Notes: generated by a model not told the origin, from the sequence alone. A stretch of 64,000 nucleotides of DNA from Melampsora larici-populina 98AG31 (GCF_000204055.1 NW_006768832.1:312271-376270), one strand, 5' to 3'; numbered from the stretch's first letter, positions 35,318 to 48,129 are shown. Program-made: numbers and translations.

Positions 35318-36387
35318 ATCATCCCAGGACCGTGGAAAGCGCCTGTGGAGGTGGGTGACGAAAAAGGTCGGAATTTTGACAAAAATTAGGCCTAGGTTAG
35401 TGACGAAAAAGGTCGGAAATGATGTTTTTCGCAAAAACTTCAGTGACGTAAAAGGTCGGAATCGTGATCCCTAGTCAACAAATTTGCATAGGATCTTTAC
35501 GTAAAGCGTAAGAAAAACATGCAAAAGGTTTAGAAAAATGTACCAAAGCGTCAGAGGAGATGTCATACAATGACAGAAAGAAGCTATTAATTGAGCCTAT
35601 TGAAGCGCACCCAATTTGAAATTTGTGTACTAGACTATCATCAGTTTTGATCCCTTTCAATCTGAATCTATCTGAATACATAGCTAGTATTCAAACAGTT
35701 TCAAACCAGTCTTGTGAAAAGATTCAGGAAACATTTTTTTGCACTGTGAAAGCCCTGAAGAACTCTTACAAAATGCCTAAAAGAAACCAAGGAACTTCGA
35801 ATGATATAGTAGATGTCTTTGTTATTGACAGTGATCCGGAGGAGGACAAAAATTTCAAAGGGGACGATGTTATCTTTGTGGAAGAAGTTTCCACCAGCAA
35901 CACCAGCACTTCCAAACCACCAAAGCAGACCAGCACCACCACCATACCAGCAAATAAGAAGCGACAGACTGAAACAACTCGTCAAAGGAATCCAATACTT
36001 TTATGTCCCCGATCAAAGGCCAATGAAGAGTGTTCTTGCTGTAAGATTCATGTGGAAGACGTGATAGGTCCAAAAACTCTACACTGTCATTGTGGAAGTA
36101 AGATCAAACTTCCAAAGGGACGTGTAGAAGCTGCTGTGGATCATTGGAAAAGCCGTACGTCCAATCAATGATGAAATTTCATAAAAGGTATCTAAATATC
36201 TACATTTGGTTTGTCTTCCAGGAGCTTGTAAAAATCACACTGAGAGGATGGAGGAGAACAAGGTCCTCTCGTCCTGGGTCACTGTCACAAAGGTCAAAAA
36301 GACGATCGAGAAGCCATGCTCACTGCCAGCATTAAAGAGGTTCCCAGATGGGAATATGGGTCCTAGTGATCAGATTCCCATTCTGCT

Positions 36388-36640
36388 ACTGTTACACAGT
36401 TCCATGAATATTGCCTGAGTAGCCATTGTGATATATGTAGTCAATATTTTGAAATGTGTGTCTCAATCTGAACAAAGTTACAGCATGTATTACACATGAT
36501 TTCCTTATCTAGATGAGCAGATAACTGAGCGGACCTGTATGTAGCTGATAGCTAAGGATTTACTCAGATGTTTGCACATATGTAGTGTATGCTTTATGGC
36601 TCAGATGTGCAGTGCGAGATGATTTGATGCTCCATTCTTC
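36388..36640. mobile_element. half copy of MITE family 2 inside the P-like gene
   Basis: Matches the right half of the MITE at 20189-20685 in order: AATATTGCCTGAG, ATATGTAGT, ACATGAT, CTGAGC-GACCTGTATGTA, GCACATATGTAGTGT, GTGCAGT. The left arm is absent. It lies between two coding blocks of the P-like gene, so it is probably a truncated insertion. Confidence 0.65.
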
Positions 36641-37419
36641 TCTCAATGATATTCCCAGCCTAGGTCATGTTCCGACCAGGGAACCTATTTAATGCTGGCA
36701 GTGGCTCTGGATTAACTGACGAGTCTTGGGAGCGACCACGATCTAAGTATACTATTGCGAATTGTATTGAACATTCACCTATGCCATACCACGGGGCTAA
36801 ACGCTGGGTTATATGTCGAGAGCTTTTTGGTACAACTCACGAGATTGAACTTTTGGTCAATCAGAAGAAACAACTACACAACACTCTTGAAGCAAATGCT
36901 GTTTGGAAGATTTGGCGACATGGCGAGCAGGCATCTATCCACTCGTCTCAGTGTACTAACAAGGTGGAATGTCGTGCTACTACTTTGCATCCGATCTGCA
37001 ATAAGTGTGAGGAATTGAAGAATGTTAGAAGCCTCATCACAGCCATCAATACTCTTTACGCTACAGATGAGACGATTAAGTACATACCAAAAGTGTTGAT
37101 GACCGGTGACCAATTTCAAGCCGTCCTAATAAAGTTTACAGAGCTCCAAATCCTCCAGAAATCTCTTGAGAAAGCTACTGCTGAAGGGGACCATGAATTC
37201 TGGACTGCAATTGGAACTTACGGAAAGGCTGGCCTATTTAAAGATAAGGATGTAGTTCGAGGTTTGATGATGGCAGTAGGTGTGCGAGCCGAGAGAGAGT
37301 CAAAAGGAAAAAGCTTGCAAGGAAGGCGGATTGATGTCTATCTGGACAACTTCCTAACCACATTGGGTTCTATCAGCTCCCGTTCCCTCAAGTTTTTCAA
37401 CGACAACTTTGCCGGTCGT

Positions 37420-37759
37420 TGTAAGGTTCCAATAGAACCTTCACTGAAAGTCCGGAAACTTGTCCGGCACGACTTCTCACGAGAGCACAGGTGGACTTGG
37501 AACGTCGTTATGATTTCAAACTAGCTCCAGAAAGTCCGAGGTGATGCTCTCAGAGGAGTCAGTAACACTCTAAGATAGAAAGAACTAGAGAAAGAGAGAG
37601 AAAACACAACAAATCTCACCTAGCTCCAGAAAGTCCGAGGTGATGCTCTCAGAGGAGTGAGGACTTTCCAAAGCCGGGCGTTGGAGAGAAGTATAACAAG
37701 AACCCATCTAATCCCATAAAGCCAACCCATAGCCTCCTGCCTACATGTGTACCCTTACA
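37420..37759 (-). repeat. 3' LTR of gypsy-2
   Basis: 340 bp. Contains an internal ~39-bp duplication (CTAGCTCCAGAAAGTCC-type unit at about 37522-37560 and 37620-37659). Confidence 0.97.
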
Positions 37760-38180
37760 CCCTCCCCTTCTAAAATTAATGTGTACCCTCTTCTAAAAAA
37801 ATTCCGCACTACCAACAAAAGAAAAGAAAAAAAACTCAACCAAGTGGCATAACTCGCCCCAAAAATTGTGACCATGACTCGTCCTAAGAAAACTAAAACT
37901 AATTTGAGAGAAAATTGAAACTGAGAGAAAGAGAAAAAAAGAAGAAAAGAAAATTCATTATAACATAAGCATGCATAATTTAGTCTTGAAGTCTTGAGGT
38001 AATTGTTAAGGAGTCCTAATTTGTCTTGAAGTCATTATTTAAATTCCGTCGTTGGGTCAAGAAGATCTGTCTTTCTTGTTGTTCAGTCGCAACCTGCTAA
38101 TTAAGAGATAACAAAGCTTGCAAACCGTTTTTGTAAAACATGGTGATCAAAAAAATGTATCAAACTCACTTGCGGGGGTG

Positions 38181-41100
38181 CTAGCGCAAGTTAATTGCAC
38201 ACCCCCTTGTCATTTTCCTAGCATGCCTCAATGGCTCCCAATTGGGACCGAGTGAGGTTGTTTTCGGTTCGACAAAGTCATTATCGTGACTGCAAGTGGC
38301 CAGTTTATCGCCGTTAATCGTCGATGATAGCCGCTCGCAGAATTCTAAATCATTATGTGGGAGATAAAACTGCTTGCCAACGTTCTTCATAATGAATGTT
38401 GAAAAGGAATTAAAAGACTCACATTGCGGGGGTGCTAGCGTATCAAACTTGATACACACCCCCTCGTCACGATTCCTAACATGCCCCATGGGCTCCTCTC
38501 GAGACCATCCAGGGGTTTTTTTCGGTCGTGGCGAGACCATACCAATGGTCGCAATGTCACCATCCGCTACACCTTCTTCTTCAGCATGGTACAGCTTGAG
38601 CTTGGAGATATGAAACACCGGGTGAGTGTGGTCGTGTGGGTTGAGTTGAAGCCTAAAATCTCTTCCCGAGTTCACAACTTCCAGGACTTCGTAAGGCCCA
38701 TCGTAGCGTGCACGAAGTTTACCCGTGCCGCGCGATTTGCCTCCCACAATTTGTTGCCGGTCAGCACTATCAACCATTACCCAATCCCCGACTTCAAAAG
38801 GCTTGCCTGAACGTCGACGTTTATTGTAATGCAAGGCCTGTTCAACCCGACTACACCATAACTTGTCACGCCAAGAAGCCCATTCGGCTTGACGTCGCTC
38901 AATCCAATGCTTGACATCGTCACCATCCTCTTCTACCGGACTCCGGATTGGGAACAAACGTGGTACTCGCCCGTATACAAAGTGAAACGGCGAAACCCCG
39001 GTAGCGACGTTGATAGCTGAATTGATGGCAAATTCAGCCGCTGGCAAGGCCTGGAACCACTTTCCGTGTTTCTCCGACGTGTGGTTCCGAAGTATCTGAC
39101 CCACCGTCTTGTTAGACCGTTCACTACGCCCATCCGCTTGAGGGTGATAAGACGTTGTTAAGTTTACCTTAACTCCTAGCAGTTCATGAAGCTTTTGCCA
39201 AAAGCGTGAAGTCCACGCCTTATCGCGGTCTCCAATGATTGATTCCGGCAGACCGAAGATGCTTGACCAGGCTGTGTAAAGTCTTGACGCCGAGCGTTCT
39301 GCTGTGTCGCGTTGAGATGCTGGGATGAGCCGAATAAAGCCCGACAATCTGCACGTACATGAAAGTATCATGTCATACCCACTGACCTTCGGGAACGGAC
39401 CAATGAAATCGATCGCGATGGCCTCCATTGGATACTTTGGTACCTCCGAGCTTTGAAGTTTACCAGTCGTCGCCGATGTTCGTGCCTTGTTACGCTGACA
39501 CAGATTGCACGATTTGAGCTGAGCCTCTACTTCCCTCGCTAATCCAGGCCAAAAGAAAGTAGTTCAAAGACGTGACAAGGTCTTCAGAGGTCCTAAGTGT
39601 CCTAAAGCGGTGTGCGCTTGAGCAATGAAATCTCGTCGGAGTTTCCCGTATTGGGGTATGACTAGACGGCCATCGAGATACATCAGGTTGTCTTTCATAA
39701 TACAATCTTCACGCAAAGGTAAAACCTTAAGAAGTCGAATGCAGAATTTGTCAACCTTGTACCCTTCCTGAATTTCCCAAAATTCCTCTTCTCTGAGCGT
39801 TGCCTGCACTTCACATAGAGCTACATCTTCGCGTCGTGATAAGGCATCTGCAACTGAGTTGTCCGCGCCTTTCAAGTATCTAAAATCAAGATCAAATTGA
39901 GAGAGCGTCTCCAACCACCTAGCCTGTCTACGGCTTAAGTTTCGCTGCGTAAGGAGTGAAGTTAAAGAGTGGTGGTCAGACATGACATTTACCCGCATTC
40001 CCAATAGTAGGAGTCTCCACTTGTTCAAGGCATTGATAACCGCCAGTAATTCTTGTTCATGAACCGGATAGTTCTTCTCTGCCGGGTTCATCGTTTGACT
40101 TTCATAAGCAATAGGTGATGCCGTGTCCCACTCCATTCCTTGAAACAGTGCTGCTCCTAGTCCATTGCCGCTGGCATCAGTGAATAGCCATAAAGGTTCT
40201 CCTGACTTGTAATCTAGGTTCCTTAAGACAGGAAGAGTTGTAATGAGACGCTTGATATTGTTAAATGCCTTTTCTTCTAAATCCCCCCATTTGAAAGGTT
40301 TGCCTTTTAAAGATGTGCTGGTTAATGGACTTAAGGTGCCTACGTAATGAGAAAGGCCATCAATAAATTTCTTCATCCATTGAACCGTGCCCAAGAATTT
40401 TAGCAATTGTTTAGAATTTGTTGGAGAGGACCATTTGGATATCTTCTCCACCTTTTCGTCGTCCGGACAGACACCTGATTGACTGATCTCATGCCCCAAG
40501 AATTTGATCTTCCGCCGGAAAAATTTACTCTTCTTGCTCGAGCAGTAAAGTTTAGCAGCACGTAGTTTCTCCAATACTTGCCGTACATGAAGCTCATGCT
40601 CTTCAATTGTGTCTGAAAAGATAACTATGTCATCTATATATACCACGCAGATTTTTCCAACTAAATCCCCTAATACTTCTTCATTTCTTGCTTGGTGAGT
40701 TGCAGGTCCATTTGTTAGCCCCATTGGCATAACAGTCCATTCATACAACCCCCAAGGGGTCTTCACTGCAGTGAGTGGTATATCTTCCTCACGCATCCTG
40801 TCTTGAAAAAATGAATTTGTCTGATCAACAACAGACCAAATCCTTCCCTTTGCTACTAACCGGACAGCCTCGTCTACATTTGGCAAGGGTGAGCGGTCTT
40901 TAACGGTGAACTTGTTTAATTTACGATAATCACACACCCATCTAGGCAATTCCAATGGATCTTTTTTCGGAATGATCATAGATGGGGAGCCATATTGACT
41001 ATGGGAACGGCGTAGACGGCCTGCAGCCAAATGTTGATCTAACAGCTTACGCCACAACCCCAGATGTTTAATGGGATAGCCAAACTGTTTCTCGTTGATG

Positions 41101-43295
41101 ACTACGTCAGGGTCTGTGAGGACGATCTTGTGTCGTACTTGTCAATTAATGTCCGGTAGTCCCTCTGGGAAGGACTCTTCCGGCGGATCACCTTCCTCAA
41201 CTGGGGGGAGTTCCGCCGGGAACAGGTCTGCAAAGTCTTTGAACACGGACATCTCCCGCTTATTTAATGCTTGCGCATCCTCAACCATCTCAAGGTTTTC
41301 AATAACACACAACAACCTATCCAGTTCGGACTGCATTTCTTTTTCATAAAGGACTTTTCCGGTGGAAGTGTGTACAATACATCGATGGTGTAAGGAAACA
41401 TCTAATTGAAACTTTGATAAGAAAGGGGAGCCAAGGATCATGTCGTAATTTGAGCCGAGTGGTGCCAATTTGAAGAAAACCGCCCCGAAACGCAGGCTAG
41501 GTCGTTCACATTTTAAATTAGCTATGGCGAAGTCTTTGAGAATCAGAGGGGCCCCTTCCGTTGGGATGGCTAAGCGTACCTCCACTGGTGAGACCAAAGG
41601 ACGTCGAGGTATATGTAGTTCACGCGCCATGCGGTCTGATAACAGATTCGTCCCAGCTCCTGAATCAATAAGGGCACGGACAGTTTTTCCATTACACGTC
41701 AGCTGCAGTATGATTGGCGACACTGACGATGAAGGTACGCACCTCATGTCTTGAACTTCTCCATTCTCAACTTGACTGACCTTGAATTGATCGGCTTCTT
41801 CATAAGCTGCTAAGTCTTCAGTTAAGATTTCAGGGAAGGATTCGACTGCCGCCACACAAGTTGTCGTCGCTGGTGCACTCGGTCTTCCCGCTGGTCGACC
41901 TGTAGGGGTTCCAGGTGCAGCTGTTGGATTGGTGTTGGCAGGCGCTCGTGCAGGTCTTGGGCCGGGGTTGAAGTCCGAGGGAACCGAGAGGAATCGCATG
42001 CTCTTCTTGGTGCAATGGGGGTTATTGCACTTCTCCTTACAGGTAGCGCAGATTCCTGATCGACGCAAGTATTCATGGTATCGCCATGCATGATCTGCTC
42101 GCTCCTCGTCTGATCTGACTCGAGGAGGTGCTCGGTTTACTGAAGTTGATGTAGCTGCTGCGTATGTAGCCAGTGGTGCCGAGGGTTGTCTTGGTTTTAC
42201 AACTGTAGTCGGTAATAATCTAGCATCCGATAAAAATTTCCAGATGCCGTCTGCTGCATCCTTGAAAACCGGAAACAAAAAGGGGTTCGCCAATAAGTGC
42301 TTTTCTCTTTGCATCATATCTCGAAACAACAAGGGAGCTCCCCAGGTGATATGTTGTGCTAGATGCCGTTCTGATACCTAACCGAATAGTTTCACAAGGC
42401 GATGTAAGGCTTGAGCTCGAGCCACGTAAGTGTCGAATGACTCAGAGGACCTCATCTCCAATCGTCGCAGCGCTTCCTCGGTGTCCAATTGCCAAGAGTG
42501 AGGCAGAGTACCTGTTGCTAACATTCTCATCGCACCCTCCCAAGATTGTTGCTTCAAGGTCGATTTGTTGGACTGGTACCAGCTCGACATTTCTTCGTTG
42601 TTGAGTAACAAACCCAGTAGCTTAAGGCGTTCTCGGTCGTCCAATAAGTTCTTTACCTCAAACGTCTCCTCAATCATGTCCTGCCAGTGGAAGAGATCCG
42701 CTGGCACTCCAAATTTGCCGCTAAATTTAGGTAAGTCGCTCAATTTGATTCGGTCCGCTGTCATAGATGCTGGCATCGTGTCTCTAGCTACTTCTGATGT
42801 AGGAAGTTGGTAAGCCTGACCGTACGATACATGAACTGGTGATTGCATCGATTGCTCGGCCGGTGTCATGTGCTGAGCGGCTCGAGGTGTTGGTCCAGGG
42901 GTCTCCGGGTGCGGTTGATGACCCGATTGAGTCGCACGAGGGTCTGGTCCCCCCTGTGGCTGTTGACCGTCACGCGCTTCGCCAGGCTCTTGCTGCCTAC
43001 TTGGTGGCTGCCTGTGTGGTTCGCGAGGTGCTGGTGTGGGTGTCAAAGGGCTGACATCGACGTATCGTCGATAAGGGTTATCGGCCGAGATTGGCGGTAT
43101 GGTTTCGCCAGCAGTAACCGTCCCGGCCTCCGGGGAATTCATGTCCGAAGTTGCCATTTTGCCTGCTAACAGTTCTCGCACTAGTTGCTGTAAGGTAAGC
43201 GTCTCTTGATTTGCCTTTGTGAGGGACTCGTTCTGAAGCCTGAGTTCTGCAACTTGTTCGCGTAGCGACTCCACCGTGTCTTGTTCGTTAGGCAT
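38181..43295 (-). pseudogene. gag-pol: gypsy-2 Gag-Pol polyprotein with three in-frame stops
   Basis: One frame of 1705 codons. Gag: N-terminal coiled coil (VESLREQVAELRLQNESL), Pro/Gln linker, gag core (LPKFSGKFGVPADLFHW). A CATCKEKCNNPHC zinc-binding segment precedes the protease DSGAGTNLLSD. RT: SPSMIIPKKD, VVDQTNSFFQ and the catalytic VVYIDDIVIFSD. RNase H: LFTDASGNGLGAALFQ. Integrase: CNLCQRNKA, AIDFIGPFP, GDRDKAW, TSYHPQADGRSERSNKT, then HPVFHISKLKLYH. There is no chromodomain; instead the C-terminus carries two copies of the EP...AR...PPQ module also found in gypsy-1. Stops: TAG 42378-42380 in gag, TGA 41142-41144 between protease and RT, TGA 39564-39566 before integrase. Confidence 0.94.
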
Positions 43296-43346
43296 GGTGT
43301 TTGAGGTTTTGCAGGTCAGTGTTGGCTCAGCAAAAGATACCTCGGA

Positions 43347-43814
43347 TCAATGTGGTGCGGGTGTGTCCGTTGGGAAGTGGCCTGGTGGGTGTGGTGTCGC
43401 TCCCAAAAGTTTCCGAAAGTGTAAGTCTATCACTTTCTTCTCCGTTTCTGGTGGAGAGATTTCTGGCGGTGAAAAGTGCGCAGTCGAGATTACAGCTGGG
43501 CTCAGCTTGTGGCTAGAGGCGTACAGGATTCGATCCGTTGGCGCTGGTGATCCTGACACTGAGGCTTCAGGTCTTCGCAGGTAACTTGGCGGAGCAGGAG
43601 GTGGTGGTGAGCTTGACTCGTCTTGCTGCTTTCCTTTTCGAGCTAATCGGATTAAGGATTCCGGGTCGTCGCAAAAATTATCAGGTTTTAGTGATTTTCC
43701 GCCTAACATTCGTTTAGTTCGAAGCAGCGGAGGTGCGGCAGAGACTGAATTCTGATCGTTGGAGTAAGGTTCAGGTGACAGAAGTAAAATCGAGGCTGGT
43801 AATCCGAGTGACAA
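43347..43814 (-). CDS. possible small upstream ORF in gypsy-2 leader
   Basis: 155 residues, Pro/Ser-rich, in the leader between the 5' LTR and gag, ending 51 nt before the gag start. No recognised motif. It may be a genuine accessory or upstream frame, or simply untranslated leader that stays open because of its composition. Confidence 0.3.
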   Translation of the reverse strand: MSLGLPASILLLSPEPYSNDQNSVSAAPPLLRTKRMLGGKSLKPDNFCDDPESLIRLARKGKQQDESSSPPPPAPPSYLRRPEASVSGSPAPTDRILYASSHKLSPAVISTAHFSPPEISPPETEKKVIDLHFRKLLGATPHPPGHFPTDTPAPH

Positions 43815-43942
43815 AAGGCAGATAGTGCAGAGTGACAGAATGAAAGAGAAAAAAAAGATGTGATAGTTGAATTGAATGATGTTTAAGGTTTTTGTTTAAC
43901 TTGAATCTTGATTATATAACGAGGTGATCAAGTCAAAAAAAG

Positions 43943-44282
43943 TGTAAGGTTCCAATAGAACCTTCACTGAAAGTCCGGAAACTTGTCCGGCACGACTTCT
44001 CACAAGAGCACAGGTGGACTTGGAACGTCGTTATGATTTCAAACTAGCTCCAGAAAGTCCGAGGTGATGCTCTCAGAGGAGTCAGTAACACTCTAAGATA
44101 GAAAGAACTAGAGAAAGAGAGAGAAAACACAACAAATCTCACCTAGCTCCAGAAAGTCCAAGGTGATGCTCTCAGAGGAGTGAGGACTTTCCAAAGCCGG
44201 GCGTTGGAGAGAAGTATAACAAGAACCCATCTAATCCCATAAAGCCAACCCATAGCCTCCTGCCTACATGTGTACCCTTACA
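43943..44282 (-). repeat. 5' LTR of gypsy-2
   Basis: 340 bp, two substitutions from the partner LTR, both CpG to CpA. Followed by GTCGT. Confidence 0.97.
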
Positions 44283-47200
44283 GTCGTTCTGCTCAAAGCA
44301 TGCGTCAAATCTGATCACTCTCTGGTATGAATCTTCAAGATGGTCTACACTCTTCAAACTTTGAGCACATTGCAGCAATCCTCGAGCAACTTAATTACAC
44401 AGGACCTGTGGCAGCAGCAACCGATGAGACAGTATGCGTGAAGTCGTTGCGTCACTACAACGGCTTCATAGTAGGAGCTCAGGGTGGCGATATCAGCTTT
44501 GTTGATGGAACCGATCTCGAGAAGATAGTCAAGTCAACTGTATCTTCTGGAAACCTTTGTTCAAAGGTGAGTTCTTGTGTTCAAACACACTCGCGATGTA
44601 CTCATGATACTGATGGAAATGAAACCTCTGATCAAATTTAGATCCGAGCATATACTATACAGGTGCCTTTACCCAACATGTCTACATTTATAGTTGCCGT
44701 GATTGCTAGTCGAAGCAAAGAGAACGCTTCAGATGTTGCTGCTCAACATCATACTTTTTTTTGTGAATGTCAATTAGCAGGAATCAATGTTCTTTCACTT
44801 GGATCTGACGGCGCTCCGACTGAGCTGGCGGCACAAGAACAAATCATCGAGTCGACTACTCAGTACCTGACTTACTCTAATGAGGATCTTGATGTCTTTG
44901 TCAAGGTACCTTTATTGGGTGAGAATTCAAGGCCTGTTGTATTGGTTCAGGATCCAAAGCATGCACGAAAGACGGCGGCAAATCAACTCCTCTCTGGAGC
45001 TCGTGTACTTGCATTTGGGCGATACTCTGTTGATATCCAGCAACTTGCGACCCTCCTACAAGATTCAAGCTCGCCGATCTACAAACGTGATGTTTTTGAT
45101 TGTGACCGACAAGACGATGGACGCGCATATTGTACATTCTCTGCCAAGACACTTGAAGCAGCTCTCAAACACGAGGAATGTACAGGCTTGGCTGTATATC
45201 TCTTAGTTTTTGGCGAGATGTGTGATGCATGGCTCAATCAAGAAATTGGACATTGTGCACGTATTTGATCCGCCTGGACAGCTGCTTTTTTCATTCGTAT
45301 CTGGAACAACTATCTTACTCGGCGACAGAATCAACCAAATAGCCTCATGAGTGTTTCAGCTAATGGAATATCACCTCAAAGCTTCAAGATATTCTCTACA
45401 TTGGCCTTACGCCTCATTGGTCTCATAATTTCACATCGTCAATTTTATTCTTCATTTCCCTTGATGCCTTGGAAACACGGAACCAAGCCACTTGAGCACA
45501 CATTTGGTTGGATGCGAGTAATTTCACCCAACTTCACTGTTCTTGATGCCCGACAGATGATTCCAAAGATTCACGCTGTGGTCAAGAGTCTGGCAAGTGG
45601 TATGGTAAACTTTGAAGGATCAGAACATATACATTCAGGTACTTCTTTATACTTTTGTATCAACATGTACGTAGATCATAAAGATTACTAATTCAACGAC
45701 TCGGAACAGGATACAAGTGTGCGTTTTTGGACGAAAAAGCACCAAATAACACCAATCTGCTTCTCGATTTCCCAAGTGATGAAGAGATCACATTTGAGCT
45801 TAAAGCAGCCCAAAAGTACGCCATAAGTTTGGCTGCTTTTGTTGGAATGCACGACAATCCACTTGTTGACAACTCAGAACCACACTCAAACTTGGCAAGC
45901 TGTAATGGTGCATATTCGTATTCTTTCATTGACCAAACATCTAGATGCCTGTACTGACTGAGCTTGATGTCAATCAGATGTCTCTTCTAGTATAGCAAGA
46001 GACTACGATATTATCTATCGACACCCTCCTGGGGAATGTCCAGAAGAATCTGCAATCCAGGCTGCCGCTCAACTTGTTTCCAAACAACAGAAGACCAATG
46101 TGATGCTGTCCAATATCACAGAGGAGGTCGAGGAAGAGATACTCGCTAATTCAGTGATGTCACTTTTTAATCTCCTCAACCCAGTCAATCAATCTAGTGA
46201 CGAGCAACATCCATCACAATCTGTTGAAATTCAGGCCAATGAGCAACCAACAAAAGCTTTAGTCTACAATGATCAACACGGCGCTCATCTTGCCAACACC
46301 TGTTTACTTGACATCCGAGCTACCAACGATAGTCAAGTCAAAAAACACCAAGGTAACGAGCGTGCTAGAGGTGATGTCAACCAGTTAAGAAACACCAGAG
46401 GTGGAAAAATGAATCCTAGCGAATGCAGTAAGTTAGTCGCTGTTGTCATGAAAAGCACAGAGGTTACACCTACTGGTGTTTCGCGAATCCACCAATGGAA
46501 TATCACTGTGAAGCTGGATTTATCTAAGCATGTACAAAATACAACAAGTAGCCTGGACTTACCAACTAATGCCATCATCACTGGAGGGGGAATCAGTAAA
46601 AACAACCCACTCGAGCATGGCAAATTTGTTGTCATCATCAAAAATAATGTGAGTACTCCATATCGCCCATCTGTTCAAACACTTTAGTCGAGATATTGAT
46701 AAGCCAATCTCTTTATCAGAGACTGTACCTTGGAAAGACTTTGAGTGTCTATATGTATAAAAACAAGAGGCACGCTTGGATTAAGACCGCTACATCTTGG
46801 GACGAACTCTCGTATATCTCAGTCCAACTTTTCAACTACAACCCATCGTATCCAGTTGTCACGCCCGCTGATCATCTGTCTCCAGACGAGTGCACCTTTG
46901 CTCACATCGAAGCTACTCATATTTTATATGTATTCCCTCCATCTCGAGGTTCATCATTCTCTCGCACGCCGGATGGAGGATCTTACTCGATACCAGCTGT
47001 TTTCAGCCGTTTGGTCCAGTCATTCAACACCCCATCTTTTATCAGAGCTTTTGAAAAGCAGCTCAAAGCATCAACAACCAATCAAACCGAACAGGACCAA
47101 GACTGATGGCTCTCACTCATTTGAAATTTGGGCTTTGAAATTTCCCCGAGCTCTAAATCAGACTCATTATACTTTTCTAGCGCTTCTTATTTTTTCCTGA

Positions 47201-47417
47201 TCTTGTCTAGCCATGTCTAGCCTTTTTGAAATCGTGTTGTTCTGTCATTGTGTGTTCAGAAATTGATTCCTTTCGATTGTTGAGCCCCAAAACACCATCT
47301 TGAGACCCTCTGTGACCACCACAGCCGGGTTTTTTTAAAAAAATTGAGAAAAAGTAGGTTAGTGACGAAAAGGGTCGGAATCCGACTTTTTTTGAAAAAA
47401 CTTCTAATACCAAGGTC

Positions 47418-47575
47418 AGAATAGGTTTGAGTGCTAGAGGTGATTCGAGCTAGACCCACGAAGGGAGTGTTTAGCCAGAATCGGGGCAGGAGCCCTAGTT
47501 GCATGATGGACGAAAGAGACTATGTGAAATAGCTTAAGTACATATGCGAGGTTCAAAGCATCAGAAAGGTCCGCT
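47418..47575 (-). repeat. YR-2 split direct repeat B2 (158 bp)
   Basis: The 3' end of the element. Separated from A2 by 46 bp of unique sequence (47576-47621). Confidence 0.95.
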
Positions 47576-47621
47576 ATGGGGCGGCCTAAAAAATACCGTA
47601 TACAAAGGGAGAGGTGGGTGG

Positions 47622-47971
47622 GACCAAAAAATCACTAAATGTAAAGACTAACGAGATCAATAAAGGTACAAGTGATAAAAAGGATCTCGGAAGAAAACGT
47701 GAAGTGCTTTTGGAAGGAGAATTGTAAGATGAATATGAGAATATAAATGTGGGAAGAATAGTTCAAACGTCCACAGTTATATAAGGAAACTCAGAAGGGA
47801 GATCATCTTCAAAAAGTGGTAAAGAGCGTTTACCTTTTTTTTGGAGATGGTAAAGAGCACAGCGTGCAGATCATTCGCGACGCGAATGCTTACGGATTGT
47901 GTGTCGGAACTCTGACACGTGATACGCACTTGTAACCTATTCTCCTCTCTAGAAGCTCGCTCCTAGTCCAA
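47622..47971 (-). repeat. YR-2 split direct repeat A2 (350 bp)
   Basis: Directly abuts B1. Contains CATTCGCGACGCGAATG at 47872-47888. Both differences from A1 are TTG here and TCG in A1. Confidence 0.95.
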
Positions 47972-48129
47972 AGAATAGGTTTGAGTGCTAGAGGTGATTC
48001 GAGCTAGACCCACGAAGGGAGTGTTTAGCCAGAATCGGGGCAGGAGCCCTAGTTGCATGATGGACGAAAGAGACTATGTGAAATAGCTTAAGTACATATG
48101 CGAGGTTCAAAGCATCAGAAAGGTCCGCT
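47972..48129 (-). repeat. YR-2 split direct repeat B1 (158 bp)
   Basis: Identical over 158 bp to 47418-47575. Begins AGAATAGGTTTGAGTGC on the plus strand. Confidence 0.95.

Larger units (their letters stand above)
37420..44282 (-). mobile_element. Ty3/gypsy LTR retrotransposon (gypsy-2) nested in the P-like element
   Basis: 340-bp LTRs (TGTAAGG ... CCTTACA) with the 5-bp duplication GTCGT (37415-37419 and 44283-44287). A polypurine tract (complement of CCCTCCCCTTCT at 37760) lies next to the 3' LTR. The single long polyprotein frame runs gag-protease-RT-RNase H-integrase. The LTRs differ at two sites, both CG versus CA, so the insertion is recent. Confidence 0.97.
35773..47106 (+). pseudogene. 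P-like transposase gene, multi-exon, interrupted
   Basis: Start MPKRNQGT at 35773; a Cys/His cluster (CSCCKIHVE, HCHCGSKIKL, HW, then CKNH after a 67-nt intron at 36155-36221) looks like a DNA-binding zinc finger. The next large exon spans 36667-37419, is cut by gypsy-2, and resumes at 44283 in the same frame. The catalytic region follows a further intron near 44567-44662: Asp in LGSDGAPTE (44817-44819), Asp in QDPKHARKT (44951-44953), Glu in PLEHTFGWMR (45494-45496). These match the P-element/THAP9 patterns DG-x-x-T, D-x-x-H-x-x-K and E-x-x-F-G-x-x-R, with about 180 residues inserted between the second Asp and the Glu. Later exons (about 45708-45950, 46000-46650, 46690-47106) are unrecognised. 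In-frame TGA stops at 44312-44314 and 45266-45268 make this copy inactive. Confidence 0.65.
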
